A stretch of 64,000 bases of DNA from Lithodes maja (GCA_037953745.1 JBAKBP010007601.1:34323-98322); one strand, 5' to 3'; shown: positions 30,695 through 41,200, counted from the first letter of the stretch. Program-made: numbers and translations. The notes: a model not told the origin generated them from the sequence alone.

Positions 30695-31990
30695 TTACTG
30701 TTGGCTTCATCTAAGTCATCTGAATCAGTTGAACTACTATCATCATCAAGGTTACTGTTGGCTTCATCTAAGTCATCTGAATCAGTTGAACTACTATCAT
30801 CATAAAGGTGACTGTTGGCTTCATCTAAGTCATCTGAATCAGTTGAACTACTATCATCATCAAGGTGACTGTTGGCTTCATCTAAGTCATCTGAATCAGT
30901 TGAACTACTATCATCATCAAGATTACTGTTGGCTTCATCTAAGTCATCTGAATCAGTTGAACTACTATCATCAAGGTTACTGTTGGCTTCACCTAACTCA
31001 TCTGAATCAGTTGAACTACTGTCATCATCAAGGTTAGTGTTGGCTTCATCTAACTCATCTGAATCAGTTGAACTACTATCATCAAGGTTAATGTTGCTTT
31101 TGTATAAATAATTCTGTACCTCATCCGAATCATTTGTGTTACAATCGTCAGCATTTTCATCACTTGAGCTACTACTGTCATCAAGATCATAAGTGTCCTC
31201 TTGCAAATTATCTTCATCTGAATTACTTGAATCACTGATAGCTTCATATATATCTTCATCAGAATCAGTCGAGCTACTATCTTTATCTTCAAGATTGAAA
31301 TGGCCATTATCTACATTATCTTCTACATCATCTGATTCAGTCGTGTCATCTTCCACATTGTCATCCCTACAGTCGTCTTTATCAAGATCAAAAGTACCCT
31401 CTTGCAAATCCTCTTCATACATATCTGAATCACTACTGTCTTCACCAAGATCAAAAGTACCATCTTTCAAACCATCTTCATTCATATCTGAATCACTACT
31501 GTCTTCACCAAGATCAAAAGTACCCTCTTGCAAATCCTCTTCATACATATCTGAATCACTACTGTCTTCACCAAGATCAAAAGTACCATCTTTCAAACCA
31601 TCTTCATTCATATCTGAATCACTACTGTCTTCATCAAGATCAAAAGTACCCTCTTTCAAATCCTCTTCATACATATCTGAATCACTACTGTCTTCATCTA
31701 GACCAAAAGTACCCTCTTTCAAATCATCTTCATACATATCTGAATCACTACTGTCTTCACCAAGATCAAAAGTACCCTCTTGCAAATCCTCTTCATACAT
31801 AATTATCTGAATCACTACTGTCTTCATCAAGAACAAAGGTACCCTCTTTCAAATCATCTTCATACATATCTGAATCACTACTGTCTTCACCAAGATCAAA
31901 AGTACCCTCTTGCAAATCCTCTTCATACATATCTGAATCACTACTGTCATCATCAGAAAACTCTTCATCCTCTGCCAGCAGAACGACCAA
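30695..31990 (-). repeat. Acidic-repeat array: 63-bp and 57-bp blocks
   Basis: The minus strand runs from 31990 to 30695. Nine or so 63-bp units (SSDSDMYEEDLQEGTFDLGE) occupy 31960-31375. A non-repetitive acidic bridge (DDCRDDNVEDDTTESDDVED) follows, then 57-bp units to the CR1 junction. An extra ATTA near 31802 (TACATAATTATC) breaks the frame between two 63-bp units; otherwise 384 codons are open. Unit replacement from 63 to 57 bp along one frame argues for coding origin. Confidence 0.88.
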
Positions 31991-32001
31991 TATATTCCCC
32001 A

Positions 32002-32416
32002 ATGGTGATGGGCTGGTCTGTCAGAGTGAGACCTGAGCGATCTCTGCCATACCCATAGCTTACTCTGACTGTTCCTTTTACTTATATATTTTCTAGATCT
32101 CAAGTGACGGCGTCTCTTCCGTGGATTGACCTCCCAATCTACCAAGATTGGAAGCTAAAGCGTCACATTATTCCTTTGCCCCTCAACTTTCTCTTCATAA
32201 TTGCTGAGGGGCACAGGGCCCTGGGTGGGGCTTTGGTTTCCCGGGCGTTTACGCACCCTCTCAGCTCCCCGCCATGGAGTGGCTTCGGTCACCCAGGCTT
32301 TATTGTGGTCGGCAGGGAGGGTTCTGTGGGGGCGCTCGTTTATGGCCTTGGCTTTACTCGGGGCCTTGGGGCTGTTCGGCCAGGCAGCTTGGGGAACAAC
32401 AACAACAACAACAACA
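32002..32416 (+). mobile_element. SINE with AAC tail, complete, TSD TATATTCCCCA
   Basis: Sister of 4455-4855. It starts ATGGTGATGGGCTGG and ends (AAC)n. It is flanked by TATATTCCCCA (31991-32001 and 32417-32427). It interrupts the acidic-repeat frame between PTGEY and the AEDEEFSDDDSSDSD segment. Removing it does not restore one frame; a one-base difference remains, so the host frame had another change. Confidence 0.88.
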
Positions 32417-32607
32417 TATATTCCCCAGTGGGTGTTTTCAGGTCACTGTCCATCAAATCTTCAGTTTCTAAGTTAGTTTCTTCTTCATGGTCACTGTCCG
32501 AGAAAGTTTCAGTGTCAAAGTCAGTTTCCCTTTCATTATCAGCTTCAGAGTGTATGATGATGCATTTATTCACCAGTTCAGAATCACCACTGCTGTTTCT
32601 CGCGGGT
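32417..32607 (-). pseudogene. Putative exon start of the acidic repeat protein
   Basis: Read on the minus strand after a strong acceptor (polypyrimidine tract then CAG at 32610-32608). The frame is open: RNSSGDSELVNKC, IHSEADNERETDFDTETF, SDSDHEEETNLETEDLMDSD, ending at the SINE TSD. It is non-repetitive but has the same acidic composition as the arrays. The flank just beyond the acceptor is a CA-repeat joined to a LINE fragment, so any upstream exon lies elsewhere. Confidence 0.45.
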
Positions 32608-32682
32608 CTGCGAAAGGAAGTAATGTTAGCTGACTTAATATATTCTCTCGTTTGTGTGTGTGTGTGTGTGTGCTTTACCGTC

Positions 32683-33755
32683 CTTCATTTTATTGATTGC
32701 GTTGCTCACTACAGCTGATGCTATCAAAGGAGGGGGTCCAGATATTGGTTTTTCGATACTAAGCTGTTCCTTATCCCATTCAAACTCTACATTTAGCAAT
32801 CGTTCATAATGTGCCTTCCATGCTTCTCTGATTTCATTTTCTGCATACACAATCTTCCCATTATCGTTTCTAACACACTGTTCACCTATAATATCCCTAC
32901 TGTCATTTTTAACTCGCCTAGCTAGGTTGAAGATCCCATTGGAATTGTCGGTGTTACACACTTGCTTGAGTGAGGACCAGGTCCTTAATGCCCTTTTTAG
33001 CATTGTAAATAACTCTTTTGGCAGTTCGTTTAGCTGCCTGGTATTCCTCCTTCCTGCCTCCCTTCTTCCATGTTTTGAAGCATCTCCTTTTCTTTTCACA
33101 TCATGTTCTACCTCATCGTTCCACCACCAGGAGGTCTTATTCTTGGGGTGATTCTTGGCAGCGAGAAGGCTATGCTTAAGGAAATTCCATTGACTATTTA
33201 CATCGCTAGGCCTAGCTTCCTTATTTCTATTAATTTCCTCCAGTTCACTATGAAACCTATCCCTAACTTCCTTGTTCTTCAGCAGCCACACTCTCCTTTT
33301 GGGTATGTATACCTTCTTGCGCTTAGGATCTCTGTATAAGCTCATGTCGCACACAAGTAGCTTATACTGGGGGATACATTCTTCGCTCGGGATGACCTTT
33401 ACATCCCGAACCAGTTTCCAGTCTTTCCTGTTATCCAAGAAGTAATCTATCTGGCTACTGGAGACCCCAGAGTTATATGTGACTACATGGCTCTGTCTTT
33501 TCTTGAACTTCGTGTTACACACAACCATGTATAGTGCAACACAGGACTCCAGTATATATTCGCCTTCCAGATTCCTCCTTCCGTAACCATTTCCCCCATG
33601 TACTCCCTCGTATCCATCTGCAGATGCTCCCACGTGACCATTCAGGTCCCCTCCCAGGATTGTTATTTCATTCTCCGAAAGGCCTGAGATGACACTGACG
33701 GTGTCATTCCAGAAGTCCTCTTTTATCTCTTTCTGTAGACCAGCCTGTGGGGCAT
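32683..33755 (-). pseudogene. RTE-like LINE endonuclease-linker fragment
   Basis: From 33755 down: GLQKEIKEDFWND, a GLSENEITILGGDLNGHVGA region, GYGRRNLEGEYILESCV, SSSQIDYFLDNRKDW, VIPSEECIPQYKLLVCDM and a long basic linker to INKMKDGK, the start of the RT. The chain is open for 332 codons from 33633. It is truncated before the RT core, where a GT repeat (32652-32672) abuts. The upstream endonuclease part lies at 34145-34345 beyond a nested insertion. Confidence 0.85.
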
Positions 33756-34144
33756 CTCTCTCGCTATTCTATCGCTACTATAATAATCAGTGTTCCTCAG
33801 AGCTATCCCAGTGCATACCACCTCCTTTACGTAGGGCACGTGGTACCCGTCTTGCAACTCAATCCCACCCCTACTCTGTGCAACTCTCCAACCCAAGAGT
33901 GAAACGTTACTCTCAAACTTTCTTCTACTCAACAGCTGAGCTCTGGAACTCTCTCCCAGAATCAGTCTTTCCCTCTTCCTATGACTTAAATTGCTTCAAA
34001 CTCTGTGTGTCCAGGCATTTTGGCTCGAACGTCCCTTGATTTTGGCCCTGTCACTCTTTCAACTATGGGGGAGGCACTCGCTATAGGCAGTTATGCCTTT
34101 TGCCTCCCTCAATCACATAGAAAAAAAAAAAAAAAAAAAAAAAA
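33756..34144 (+). mobile_element. 5'-truncated LINE tail with poly(A), nested in RTE fragment
   Basis: The plus strand encodes a LINE C-terminus (RVKRYSQTFFYSTAELWNSL with PESVFPSSYDLNCFKL), then a short 3' untranslated region and 24 A residues (34121-34144). It splits the Tyr codon of SAYAPQAG in the minus-strand RTE endonuclease: the left flank ends GGGGCAT and the right begins AGCAGATATCAC. No long TSD. The polyadenylated tail marks it as retroposed. Confidence 0.85.
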
Positions 34145-34345
34145 GCAGATATCACATTCAGAATTCTTTCACCAACTTTCAACTTCAAAACAATCAGCCT
34201 TTCACTAACTCTCGTACTTTGAAGCACTCTTTCCGCCCACTCTTCAGCCACCAGAACACCCACTCCTCCTTTTGCTTTATCAGTCTCAACCCCCTTCCAG
34301 TAGATCCTAATACGTTCGCCTGGCGGGCACTTTCAAATACCATAG
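34145..34345 (-). pseudogene. RTE-like LINE endonuclease, upstream fragment
   Basis: Minus-strand RIYWKGVETDKAKGGVGVLV, AEEWAERVLQSTRVSERL and LKLKVGERILNVISA lead directly, across the nested insertion, into the fragment at 33755. Beyond 34345 no further LINE sequence is recognisable. Confidence 0.8.
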
Positions 34346-34835
34346 CTTCACCGTTTAAACTTTAAAGGTTAAAATATGTTAACAGTGTTGTTACGGTGTC
34401 AAAGACTTTAGTAAATAATTAGTACATATAATATAGTAACATATTAGGTACCGGTACTAGGCCTATACGGGATTTATTTAGGTAAAGGTATTGAGGCTTA
34501 TTATAAGCCTTTACAACGACATCTACTGTACCGGTATCTATTTTTTACAAGTTTTCGCAGACCCCCAAAAGGAGGAAATTTTAGGGTCCGGCTTGAGGTG
34601 GTGCCGGATGGAGGAGAGCTAAAAATCCAGACGTATAGGTACCCTACAAGTGATCACTCAGTTATTTTATCTGGTGTTTGGATGAAATAGATGGATATTG
34701 TCTACATACACATTAGCCTTGATGACATCTCTTTCCACTCTTTTATAAACTCTTTCAACTCCTTCACAATAATAGCCAATAATTGCCTACATACACATTT
34801 CTTATGTGTATAGCATGTTCTTGTCCAAGCCCCTT
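34346..34835. other. No recognisable gene
   Basis: AT-rich. It has a small hairpin GTAAAGG...GCCTTTAC at about 34482-34514 but no coding signal and no repeat shared within the window. Confidence 0.45.
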
Positions 34836-35210
34836 TTTTTTTTTTTTTTTTTTTTTAATTAATTCCATATATACTGGACACAAGGTAATATACTGGTGTA
34901 ATACATGGTACACTACAGTCAGTAGTCCTACACAGTAACTTATATACTGGACACGAGACAATATACTGGTGTAATACATGGTACACTACAGTCAGCAGTC
35001 CTACACAGTAACTTATATACTGTAGTGGACAAAAGGTAATATACTGGTGTAATACATGGTACACTACAGTCAGTAGTCCTACACAGTAACTTATATACTG
35101 GACACAAGGTAATATAATTATGGTACACTACAGTCAGTAGTCCTACATCACTAACTTATATACTGGACACAAGGTAAGATACTGGTGAATACATGGTACA
35201 CTAGTCTATG
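34836..35210. repeat. T-run and ~73-bp minisatellite, about 5 copies
   Basis: A T-run (34836-34857) is followed by units of TATACTGGACACAAGG, TACTGGTGTAATACATGG, TACACTACAGTCAGTAG and TCCTACACAGTAACT. The TACATGGTACACTACAG core is shared with the arrays at 35890-36700 and 42701-42905, so they are related. Confidence 0.9.
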
Positions 35211-35639
35211 GCAAAAGATCGGGGCCAGGGGTACGCGTAACCTTCTCAAACTTACGCGTAGCTTTTATAGTACCTACGTGTATGTTTAATTTTATAGTTA
35301 TTTGCTTTCTTTGCCCAATAATAACAATTATAGCATTGAAATACATATATAATAATAAACCATTAACCAATAGTGTGTAATTTTTGGAATAACACATACA
35401 AACGAAAAAAGAACCAAACTTCTATTCTCAAAATGTAAACAAACAGAAGGCACCAAACTATCACGCCAATTAAGTGCCCTTAACCTCCACCAAGAACCAA
35501 GCTTATCTTGCCAAACCTGACTCTCACCAAGACCAAACAAGAATGGAGAAGAGAGTAGAACGCCTTCATCGACTGCAGTCGAACCTCGTTGCTCACATTA
35601 CCGAAATGAGCGCTAAGGATGACGATCCTGATGAGTTGC
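35211..35639. other. No firm gene; one short weak frame
   Basis: The plus-strand frame at 35540-35659 (MEKRVERLHRLQSNLVAHIT) is basic-amphipathic then acidic. It could be a transposon gag or exon start, but it has no partner sequence nearby. I do not call it a gene. Confidence 0.3.
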
Positions 35640-35889
35640 CCGATAGGCCTAGCCTATAGGCTAATGACCGAGTAAGTAGCCTAGGCCCGATAACAAATGG
35701 TCTAAGATGAATAATGACGTAAAGTTCTGTTCTTATAGGGCCTAGGCCTACTATGATTGACCCCTTCCTCTCCTTGTCAATGTTAGGCCACATAGGCCTA
35801 GCCTAGGCCACCCTAGGGCCTAGTCCCTAGGCTATGTCATTAGCCTAAGAATTTAACGTAGCCTAGTAGGCCTACACACTATATAGACC
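35640..35889. repeat. AGGCCTA-rich low-complexity sequence
   Basis: Dense overlapping CCTAGG/GGCCTA words with no fixed period. It grades into the minisatellite that follows. Confidence 0.7.
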
Positions 35890-36700
35890 CTATACTTAGC
35901 CTATAGTATAATACATGGTACACTAGTCAGTAGGCCTACACACTATATAGATCCTATACACAGCCTATAGTATAATACATGGTACACTACAGCCAGTAGT
36001 CCTACACACTATAGAGACCCTATACTCAGCCTATAGTATAACTATAATATACTATAGGGTCTCTAGTACACACTATAGACCCTATACTCAGCCTATAGTA
36101 TAATACATGGTACACTAATCAGTAGGCCTACACACTATATGGACCCTATACACAGCCTATAGTATAATACATGGTACACTACAGCCAGTAGTCCTACACA
36201 CTATAGAGACCCTATACTCAGCCTATAGTATAATACATGGTACACTACAGTTAGTAGGCCTACACACTATAGAGACACTATACTCAGCCTATAGTATAAT
36301 ACATGGTACACTGCAGTCAGTAGGCCTACACACTATACAGTATATATAGAGACCCTATATATACTCAGCTTAGGCTATAGTATAATACATGGTACACTAC
36401 AGTCAGTAGACCTACACACTATACAGTATATATAGAGACCCTATTATATACTCAGCTTAGGCTATAGTATATAATACATGGTACACTACAGTCAGTAGGC
36501 CTACACACTATACAGTATATATAGAGACCCTATATATACTCAGCTTAGGCTATAGTATAATACATGGTACACTACAGTTAGTAGACCTACACACTATATA
36601 GACCCTATACTCAACCTATAGTATAACTATATAATTATACAATAGGGTCTCTAGTACACACTATAGCCTACTCAGCCTATAGTATAACTATATATACTAT
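35890..36700. repeat. Minisatellite with ATACATGGTACACTACAG core
   Basis: Units of about 60-85 bp contain AGCCTATAGTATAATACATG, GTACACTACAGTCAGTAGG, CCTACACACTATA and GAGACCCTATA. It is interrupted at 36701 by the long-TIR element, and the same array resumes at 41720 and 42701-42905 on the other side. Confidence 0.92.
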
Positions 36701-37138
36701 AGTAGGGTCATTTGCTTGGAATCCGTGACCATTTTGTTCCTACCTTTATCTCTCGATGGATTTGACAACCTGAACCATTTTAAAGGAAAATTAGCTTTTA
36801 TGCCCCTCTGAAAAATGACGGCTAACTCTGCTAGAGACCAATATTCTAAATGGCCGCCAACGCCATCTTGAAAAACATGAAATGTAATATCTCTGGCATC
36901 AGATGAGCTACAAGGACGAATGAGGTGTCCTTTTTCACTAATTCTGGCATTACAAATCCACTGGAATGGTTATTGTATTGTATTGTATTGTATATTGTAT
37001 TGTTATTGTATTGTATTATACTAATTGTACATACTAATCTGCCACTTCACTGTCACTACATGATTCACTGCATGAGCCACTATCAGAATCACTGTCCTCA
37101 CTTTCGCTGCTATCATCACTGTTGTTCTCTGCCTGCGG
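36701..37138. repeat. Left terminal inverted repeat
   Basis: Matches the reverse complement of 41281-41719 with roughly a dozen substitutions. It contains the ATTGT/TGTAT short repeats and, innermost, the acidic C-terminal codons (SDDSSESEDSDSDSGS...VAD stop) of the minus-strand gene. Confidence 0.9.
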
Positions 37139-37297
37139 ATTTGTAGGTAGTGGTATGGATGGGGGAAGTGGGGGCTGGGTTGAACGGACAGGCAGACATA
37201 GGCCATTTACAAGATGCCATCCATGGCCGATCAGTGAGGGGTGACTTTGGAGCTGGTAATGCTTTTGCAAATATGCAAGATAGTTTGCACGCTCCAA
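37034..37297 (-). CDS. C-terminal part of element gene, acidic tail
   Basis: Continues the nuclease-like protein after a one-base frameshift near 37297. ERANYLAYLQKHYQL and IGHGWHLVNGLCLPV are followed by a Pro-rich stretch and the acidic tail ENNSDDSSESEDSDSDSG ending VAD. From memory, relatives in other animals have the RANYQA.../GHGW block here followed by a Cys-rich tail; here a Ser/Asp tail replaces it. The last ~100 bases lie inside the terminal inverted repeat, so this end exists twice in the element. Confidence 0.7.
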   Translation of the reverse strand: MERANYLAYLQKHYQLQSHPSLIGHGWHLVNGLCLPVRSTQPPLPPSIPLPTNPQAENNSDDSSESEDSDSDSGSCSESCSDSEVAD

Positions 37298-38406
37298 TGT
37301 GGACGGAGACTGTCCAAGTCAGGCACAAGTCGGATAGTGCATTTTTTCTTCTGAGCTCTCCACTTCGCTGCCCTCGCATCTCCCAGGGTCTTGCTTTTGG
37401 TATCACCATAGACATATCGAATGACAAACCGCTCCAAATCACTGATGACCTGTTCTGTGACTAGGAGCTGTGTACCACATGCTGCTAGCAGGTTGTGTGC
37501 CTCTTTAGACTTCTCCAGACGATCTGCGATGAGCTTCTTGCTTGCTCCATAGAAGCCAGAGTTGTGGTCACACCCAGTGAAGACATGAAGTGGTATGATG
37601 GATGCAGCCATTGCCTCACTGCACAAACATCGGGCATCGATAAGCTGACGTTTGCGTTTCACACACAGGATTCCTGTTGTCTTCTGAGCAACATATGCCG
37701 CTTGCACGTAGTTGTCTGTGTCCTCTGTGTCAAGAACGACAGCTGCTGTGTAGCTGTCTGACCGGAGCACACTATATATGGTGAGCATTGCTGTATCTGC
37801 CTCTGCATGGCAGCATGTGAGCTCTGGCACAAGCTTGCCTGTGGTGAGATTCTTTGCAGTGCTGCCAACTACACAGTAGATGATCTCGGTGCTAGTTGTT
37901 GCTGCTGTTCTCTGGAATTCCGTTTGAAGAAATGCCTGAAGGCGGATTTTGTTCTCAGGTTTACCCAGGAGAGCATGGAAAACTTTACTAGAAGGAAATT
38001 TATCTTCTGTCTTCATGAAGACATTGCTGATTGGCAGGTTTGTTTGGCACAGTATTCTCTCACTGTCCTTGATCGTGTAATTCTGATCATATGAATCATT
38101 GACGCAAATGATGCGATCAGCATGCTTGTGTCTCGTTAGAACGAAGTGCAGCAACTTCTCTGCATAATCTCCCCAGTTATACTTGGTACCGTCTCCCTTC
38201 TCTCTGTCTTCAATGGTAGGAGTTGTTAGGCGCCAGATGAGGCCCATATCAATAATAGACGTGTATACATCAGGCTCTGGAATGACAGTCATAGTTAGTT
38301 TTTGTTGAAGCTTGCTTTTCTGTGTCTTACGGATGGTTCCATTGACGTTGAAGATGGAAAGACACGATGCTGCAGGACTTCTTGAAGTTTGAGGGCACCA
38401 CTCGTT
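37298..38406 (-). CDS. Nuclease-like core of element gene (PIN/FEN-like?)
   Basis: Open from 38406 to a frame change near 37297. Acidic and conserved blocks in order are HAEADTAMLTIYSVL, AVVLDTEDTDNYVQAAYVAQ, VKRKRQLIDARCL and IPLHVFTGCDHNSGFYGASK. The pattern of spaced Asp/Glu residues plus FTGCDxxSxFYG recurs in a family of uncharacterised proteins common in invertebrate genomes. It resembles PIN/FEN-type metal-dependent nucleases, but that fold assignment is my inference. It is preceded in the same frame by the 38407-39306 segment, separated by one TGA (38407-38409). It may act on nucleic acid; no transposase DDE motif is visible. Confidence 0.65.
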
Positions 38407-39435
38407 TCAACCAGTCCGAGAAGAGGCCAAGGCATTACGCTCCATTTCCTCAGTCTTTCCCTTCAGGTTCTCACCATCTGCTTTCTTCAATTCCTGAGTT
38501 GAAAAGTTCAAACGCTTGCTACGGGGAACTCTGTCGTTGAGAGACTTGGTCTTGGAATACACTCTCTCATTCAAGAACTGCTTCAGTTTGCTTGTGCCAT
38601 CCTCCTTTGGCGATTTCAAGTCGGCAGCGAGAGCGTCTGAGGCTAGGATTGCAAAGTTGGCACCGGGAACTGGTCTATCCTCGTGATTCTCGGAAGGAAG
38701 TTCTGTATCAAATGATTCTGGCTGCACAAACATGACATTAGTGCGGTGTGACTGGCCAGCACCGGTCAGTGTGTCGCTCTTGAAGTCATCGTTGTCGACT
38801 ATAGCGATAGCAGGCTTACCCTCAGCTAGTTCAAAGGGGCAATCAGATGAGCACTTGAGGTCATTGACCACCCAAAAATCTTGCAGCATAAGTACGTCAT
38901 TGTAACTGATGCCCAGTCCATCTTTGTGTATTATGTCGACTATCTCCCTACTCTTGGTCAGTCCATGTAGCAAGACAGAGAGATTTATCTCAAATGCAGT
39001 GCGTTTTCCAGTGATGTAGCTTGTGAGGATAGATGCAATCGATCGGACGGATGGACTGTCATCAATTGCAGACTTATTTGGGTGTTTCAGCCATGTGAGC
39101 AGCTTCAGCAGGAGCTCACTGAGGTCTTCTTCTCTCTCCAACTCGTGTATATATGGGAGCCAGGGAATAGTATTTGTCCTGATGACTTGCTCTTTGAGTC
39201 GTGCCGCAACATTCATCACCAACTGATCATTGCTGACACCCAATGAAGATATTTCCGCCTCGATGTATGTACCTGCTGCTGTTGTATCATATACCAGTTC
39301 ACTCACATTCTTTTGAATGCGTTCATGAAATCCGATGTCTTCCCTAATTCATTGACGAGAATTTCCTTTAACCTAAGAAGTGCACATGGGGGGTATGAGA
39401 CACCACACTCCTGTGCTGACGTATTTGAGCTGTTC
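38407..39435 (-). CDS. Middle helical region of element gene
   Basis: After a possible 3' splice site (about 39436), the minus strand reads DGNSSNTSAQECGVSYPPCA, LLRLKEILVNELG, a frameshift near 39345, then EDIGFHERIQKNVSELVYD and a long helical segment: HELEREEDLSELLLKLLTWL, YITGKRTAFEINLSVLLHGL and LQDFWVVNDLKCSSDCPFEL. It ends with a TGA after NALASSRTG, and the same frame continues as the nuclease-like core. It probably mediates packing or protein contacts; no named domain recognised. Confidence 0.6.
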
Positions 39436-39990
39436 CCATCACTAACATCGTTAGTTTACCATAAATAGCATTAATACTTATCCATATGCGCCTATTATAG
39501 GTTGATTATAAAGGTATTAACCTGTTACAACAATAAAACAAGTGGAAACAGCGTTTGGATGGTCAAAATCGGCGATACAGGCCGGGAGTTACATAATGTA
39601 TGGCTGAGGCAACCTCCCTCCCCACCACTCTTTCCCAAGTCTGGAGAGAGACTGTCGATCGATACTCTCTCTCTCTCTCTTCCACTCGCTTGGTAACAGT
39701 GATGACAATGCCCTACTTGCAACTCGCTAATGTTAGCACGAAAATAGACCACAGAATAAGGGAATAACAGGGAAAATAGGTGATAACTGAAGGAGGTGAG
39801 GAAAGTGGGGAAGGAGGGGAGGTGGGGGAGTGATATTTGGCATGGCCCAGGGGCAAAAAAAAATAAAAAATAAAAATAAATAAATTGTTTTGGGGTGTTT
39901 TAAATGGATTTTTTAAAAGCCTTACTCTTAAGAGTCTTCCCGCAGTCCGCCGGGCGAACTCTTAAGAGTCTCCCAGCAGTTCCCGGGTTA
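39436..39990 (+). repeat. Dispersed purine-rich repeat, inside element gene
   Basis: From TCACTAACATCGTTAG to CCCGGGTTAA it parallels 45860-46425, including CATATGCGCCTATTATAGG, ACAATAAAACAAGTGG, a GGTGGGGGAG core and GGGGTGTTTTAAA. It lies between two coding blocks of the element gene, either as an intron filler or as an interrupting insertion. Confidence 0.7.
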
Positions 39991-40005
39991 AGTAGCTGGA
40001 TTTTA

Positions 40006-40436
40006 CTACTGAGTTATGTCCGTGATTCGAGATAATGAGCTTTTATAGTCCTGCAGCAGGCCTTGCAGTGTGCGAATTTCATGGTCTTTGAAGATGACTT
40101 GACGAATATGATGAAAGAAGAGAGCTTGGGCCTCTCGGAGGTTTACACGCTGCAGACGTTGAGTGCTTTCATCTGAAAGGGACTTGTGGTCGCTTCCATA
40201 TTTGCGCCAGCACGCACGATGGTAGCGGATTTCCCACCCAAATGCTGTTTGACTATCTGGGATGGATGCAATCAGAGTGTCAAGTCTCAATCTCATGACC
40301 TCATCTTCCAGACAGACAGTATGGAACTTGAATTTAGTCCAGGCATCTACTGTTGATAGGAGTAAAATCTGATTGTCACGATCACTACTCTTGTATGCCC
40401 CTTTCATGCACCACACACATAGTCTTATCGTGAAGG
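40006..40436 (-). CDS. Second zinc-binding module of element gene
   Basis: LCVWCMKGAYKSS opens with a CxxC pair and GWEIRYHRACWRKYGSD closes with HxxC, a 4-ligand zinc module of the type found at the front of this protein family. The helical STQRLQRVNLREAQALFFHH segment follows, up to ITDITQ and a stop at about 40006, or a possible GTAGTA splice donor near 40004. The frame is offset by one base from the upstream module even after the MITE and one TSD copy are subtracted. Confidence 0.6.
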
Positions 40437-40444
40437 ATACCCAT

Positions 40445-40804
40445 CAGAGTTGATATTGATTAAATCAATTTGATTTAATCACTTGATTAAATCAATTATT
40501 TTTTTTATTTTTTTTATTTTTTTTATTTTTTTGATCTGTGAATCAAATTTTAAAAAATCTGAAGATTTATAATGCTTTCATAAGTTTGTGTAGGCATTGG
40601 TTCATTTTAAGATACTGGTACATTATGTAGTAACACAAATAACTGATAGCTTTTAAATTTACAAACAAATATATGTATACATATATTTTTAAAAAAATCA
40701 AATAAATCAAATAAATCAAATAAATCAAAAAAATCAAATAAATCAATGATTTTTTTATTTTTTTTATTTAAAAAAAAAAAAATAAAAAAAAATAAACAAC
40801 CCTG
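40445..40804. mobile_element. hAT-like MITE, 8-bp TSD
   Basis: Ends CAGAGTTGATATTGATT and, reverse-complemented, CAGGGTTGTTTATTTT form a short TIR starting CAG. It is flanked by the 8-mers ATACCCAT (40437-40444) and ACACCCAT (40805-40812), the TSD size of hAT elements with one later change. It is 360 bp, extremely AT-rich with AAATC/AAATA repeats, and non-coding. It interrupts the element gene between its two zinc modules. Confidence 0.82.
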
Positions 40805-40812
40805 ACACCCAT

Positions 40813-41200
40813 ACTGGAGCGGAGCCTTTTAGGTGCACTGGCCTCTGGGGATGGGTCTTGTTGATCTGATGCTTCATCTCTTTCAAGACGTTCCTCGGAT
40901 TTGTGTTTGCATTTTTCGGTTTGAGAGAGCTTGCGCTTGCTGGATAATGATGCGTAACAAGTGCTATGCATGTGGTGACCCTTTGGTCCCTTCTCCCAAT
41001 CCACATTTTCATGTATATGTTGAAACTTATCAAGTTCTTTCCATTGTAAAGACTTTTCCCAGATGGATTCCCACTTCTCAGGTGTAATGTTTTCCAAACG
41101 ATCATCTGCGGTACATCGCTTACTACAGAGTAAAATGCACTCGTATTCATTTAATGTCTTGTCTGGTAACTCTTCACTCTCTTCTATTATCCATTATTTT
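40813..41200 (-). CDS. N-terminal zinc-binding module of element gene
   Basis: From about 41197: EESEELPDKTLNEYECILLC with SKRC follows, then ENITPEKWESIWEKSLQW, KGPKGHHMHSTCYASLSSKR and a basic linker with a nuclear-localisation-like APKRLRSS. The Cys cluster plus the HxxxC pair forms a plausible zinc module for DNA or protein binding. Upstream, a pyrimidine-rich acceptor (TTTTTTACTGTTTCAG at about 41264-41249) suggests that a preceding exon or leader joins here. No start codon is certain; the ATG at 41095-41097 is internal. Confidence 0.55.

Larger units (their letters stand above)
14030..32607 (-). pseudogene. Acidic Ser/Asp repeat protein frame, split by transposons
   Basis: Once the insertions are set aside, the minus strand carries one continuous acidic repeat region: 32607-32417, 31990-30695, 23510-22543 and 15319-14030. 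It begins at a good 3' splice site (ACTTCCTTTCGCAG, AG at 32608-32609). An open frame follows through RNSSGDSELVNKC and SDSDHEEETNLE, then 63-bp repeats (SSDSDMYEEDLQEG), then 57-bp repeats (DSSSTDSDDLDEANS), ending in mixed SSSSD/STDSDE sequence. Composition resembles highly phosphorylated acidic matrix or nucleolar proteins; the function is unknown. Four insertions and several local frameshifts (for example near 14110 and around the SINE site) mean this locus is very unlikely to make a full product. It could instead be a satellite that happens to stay open. Confidence 0.5.

Noticed and set aside
32104..32718. 204-codon plus-strand frame starting MTASLPWIDLP
   Set aside because: It covers a SINE and runs into unrelated sequence. 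The same start occurs in the other SINE copy but its frame diverges, so coding is unlikely.
35540..35659. Small plus-strand frame MEKRVERLHRLQSNLVAHIT
   Set aside because: Could be an exon or gag start, but nothing around it supports a gene and it is short.
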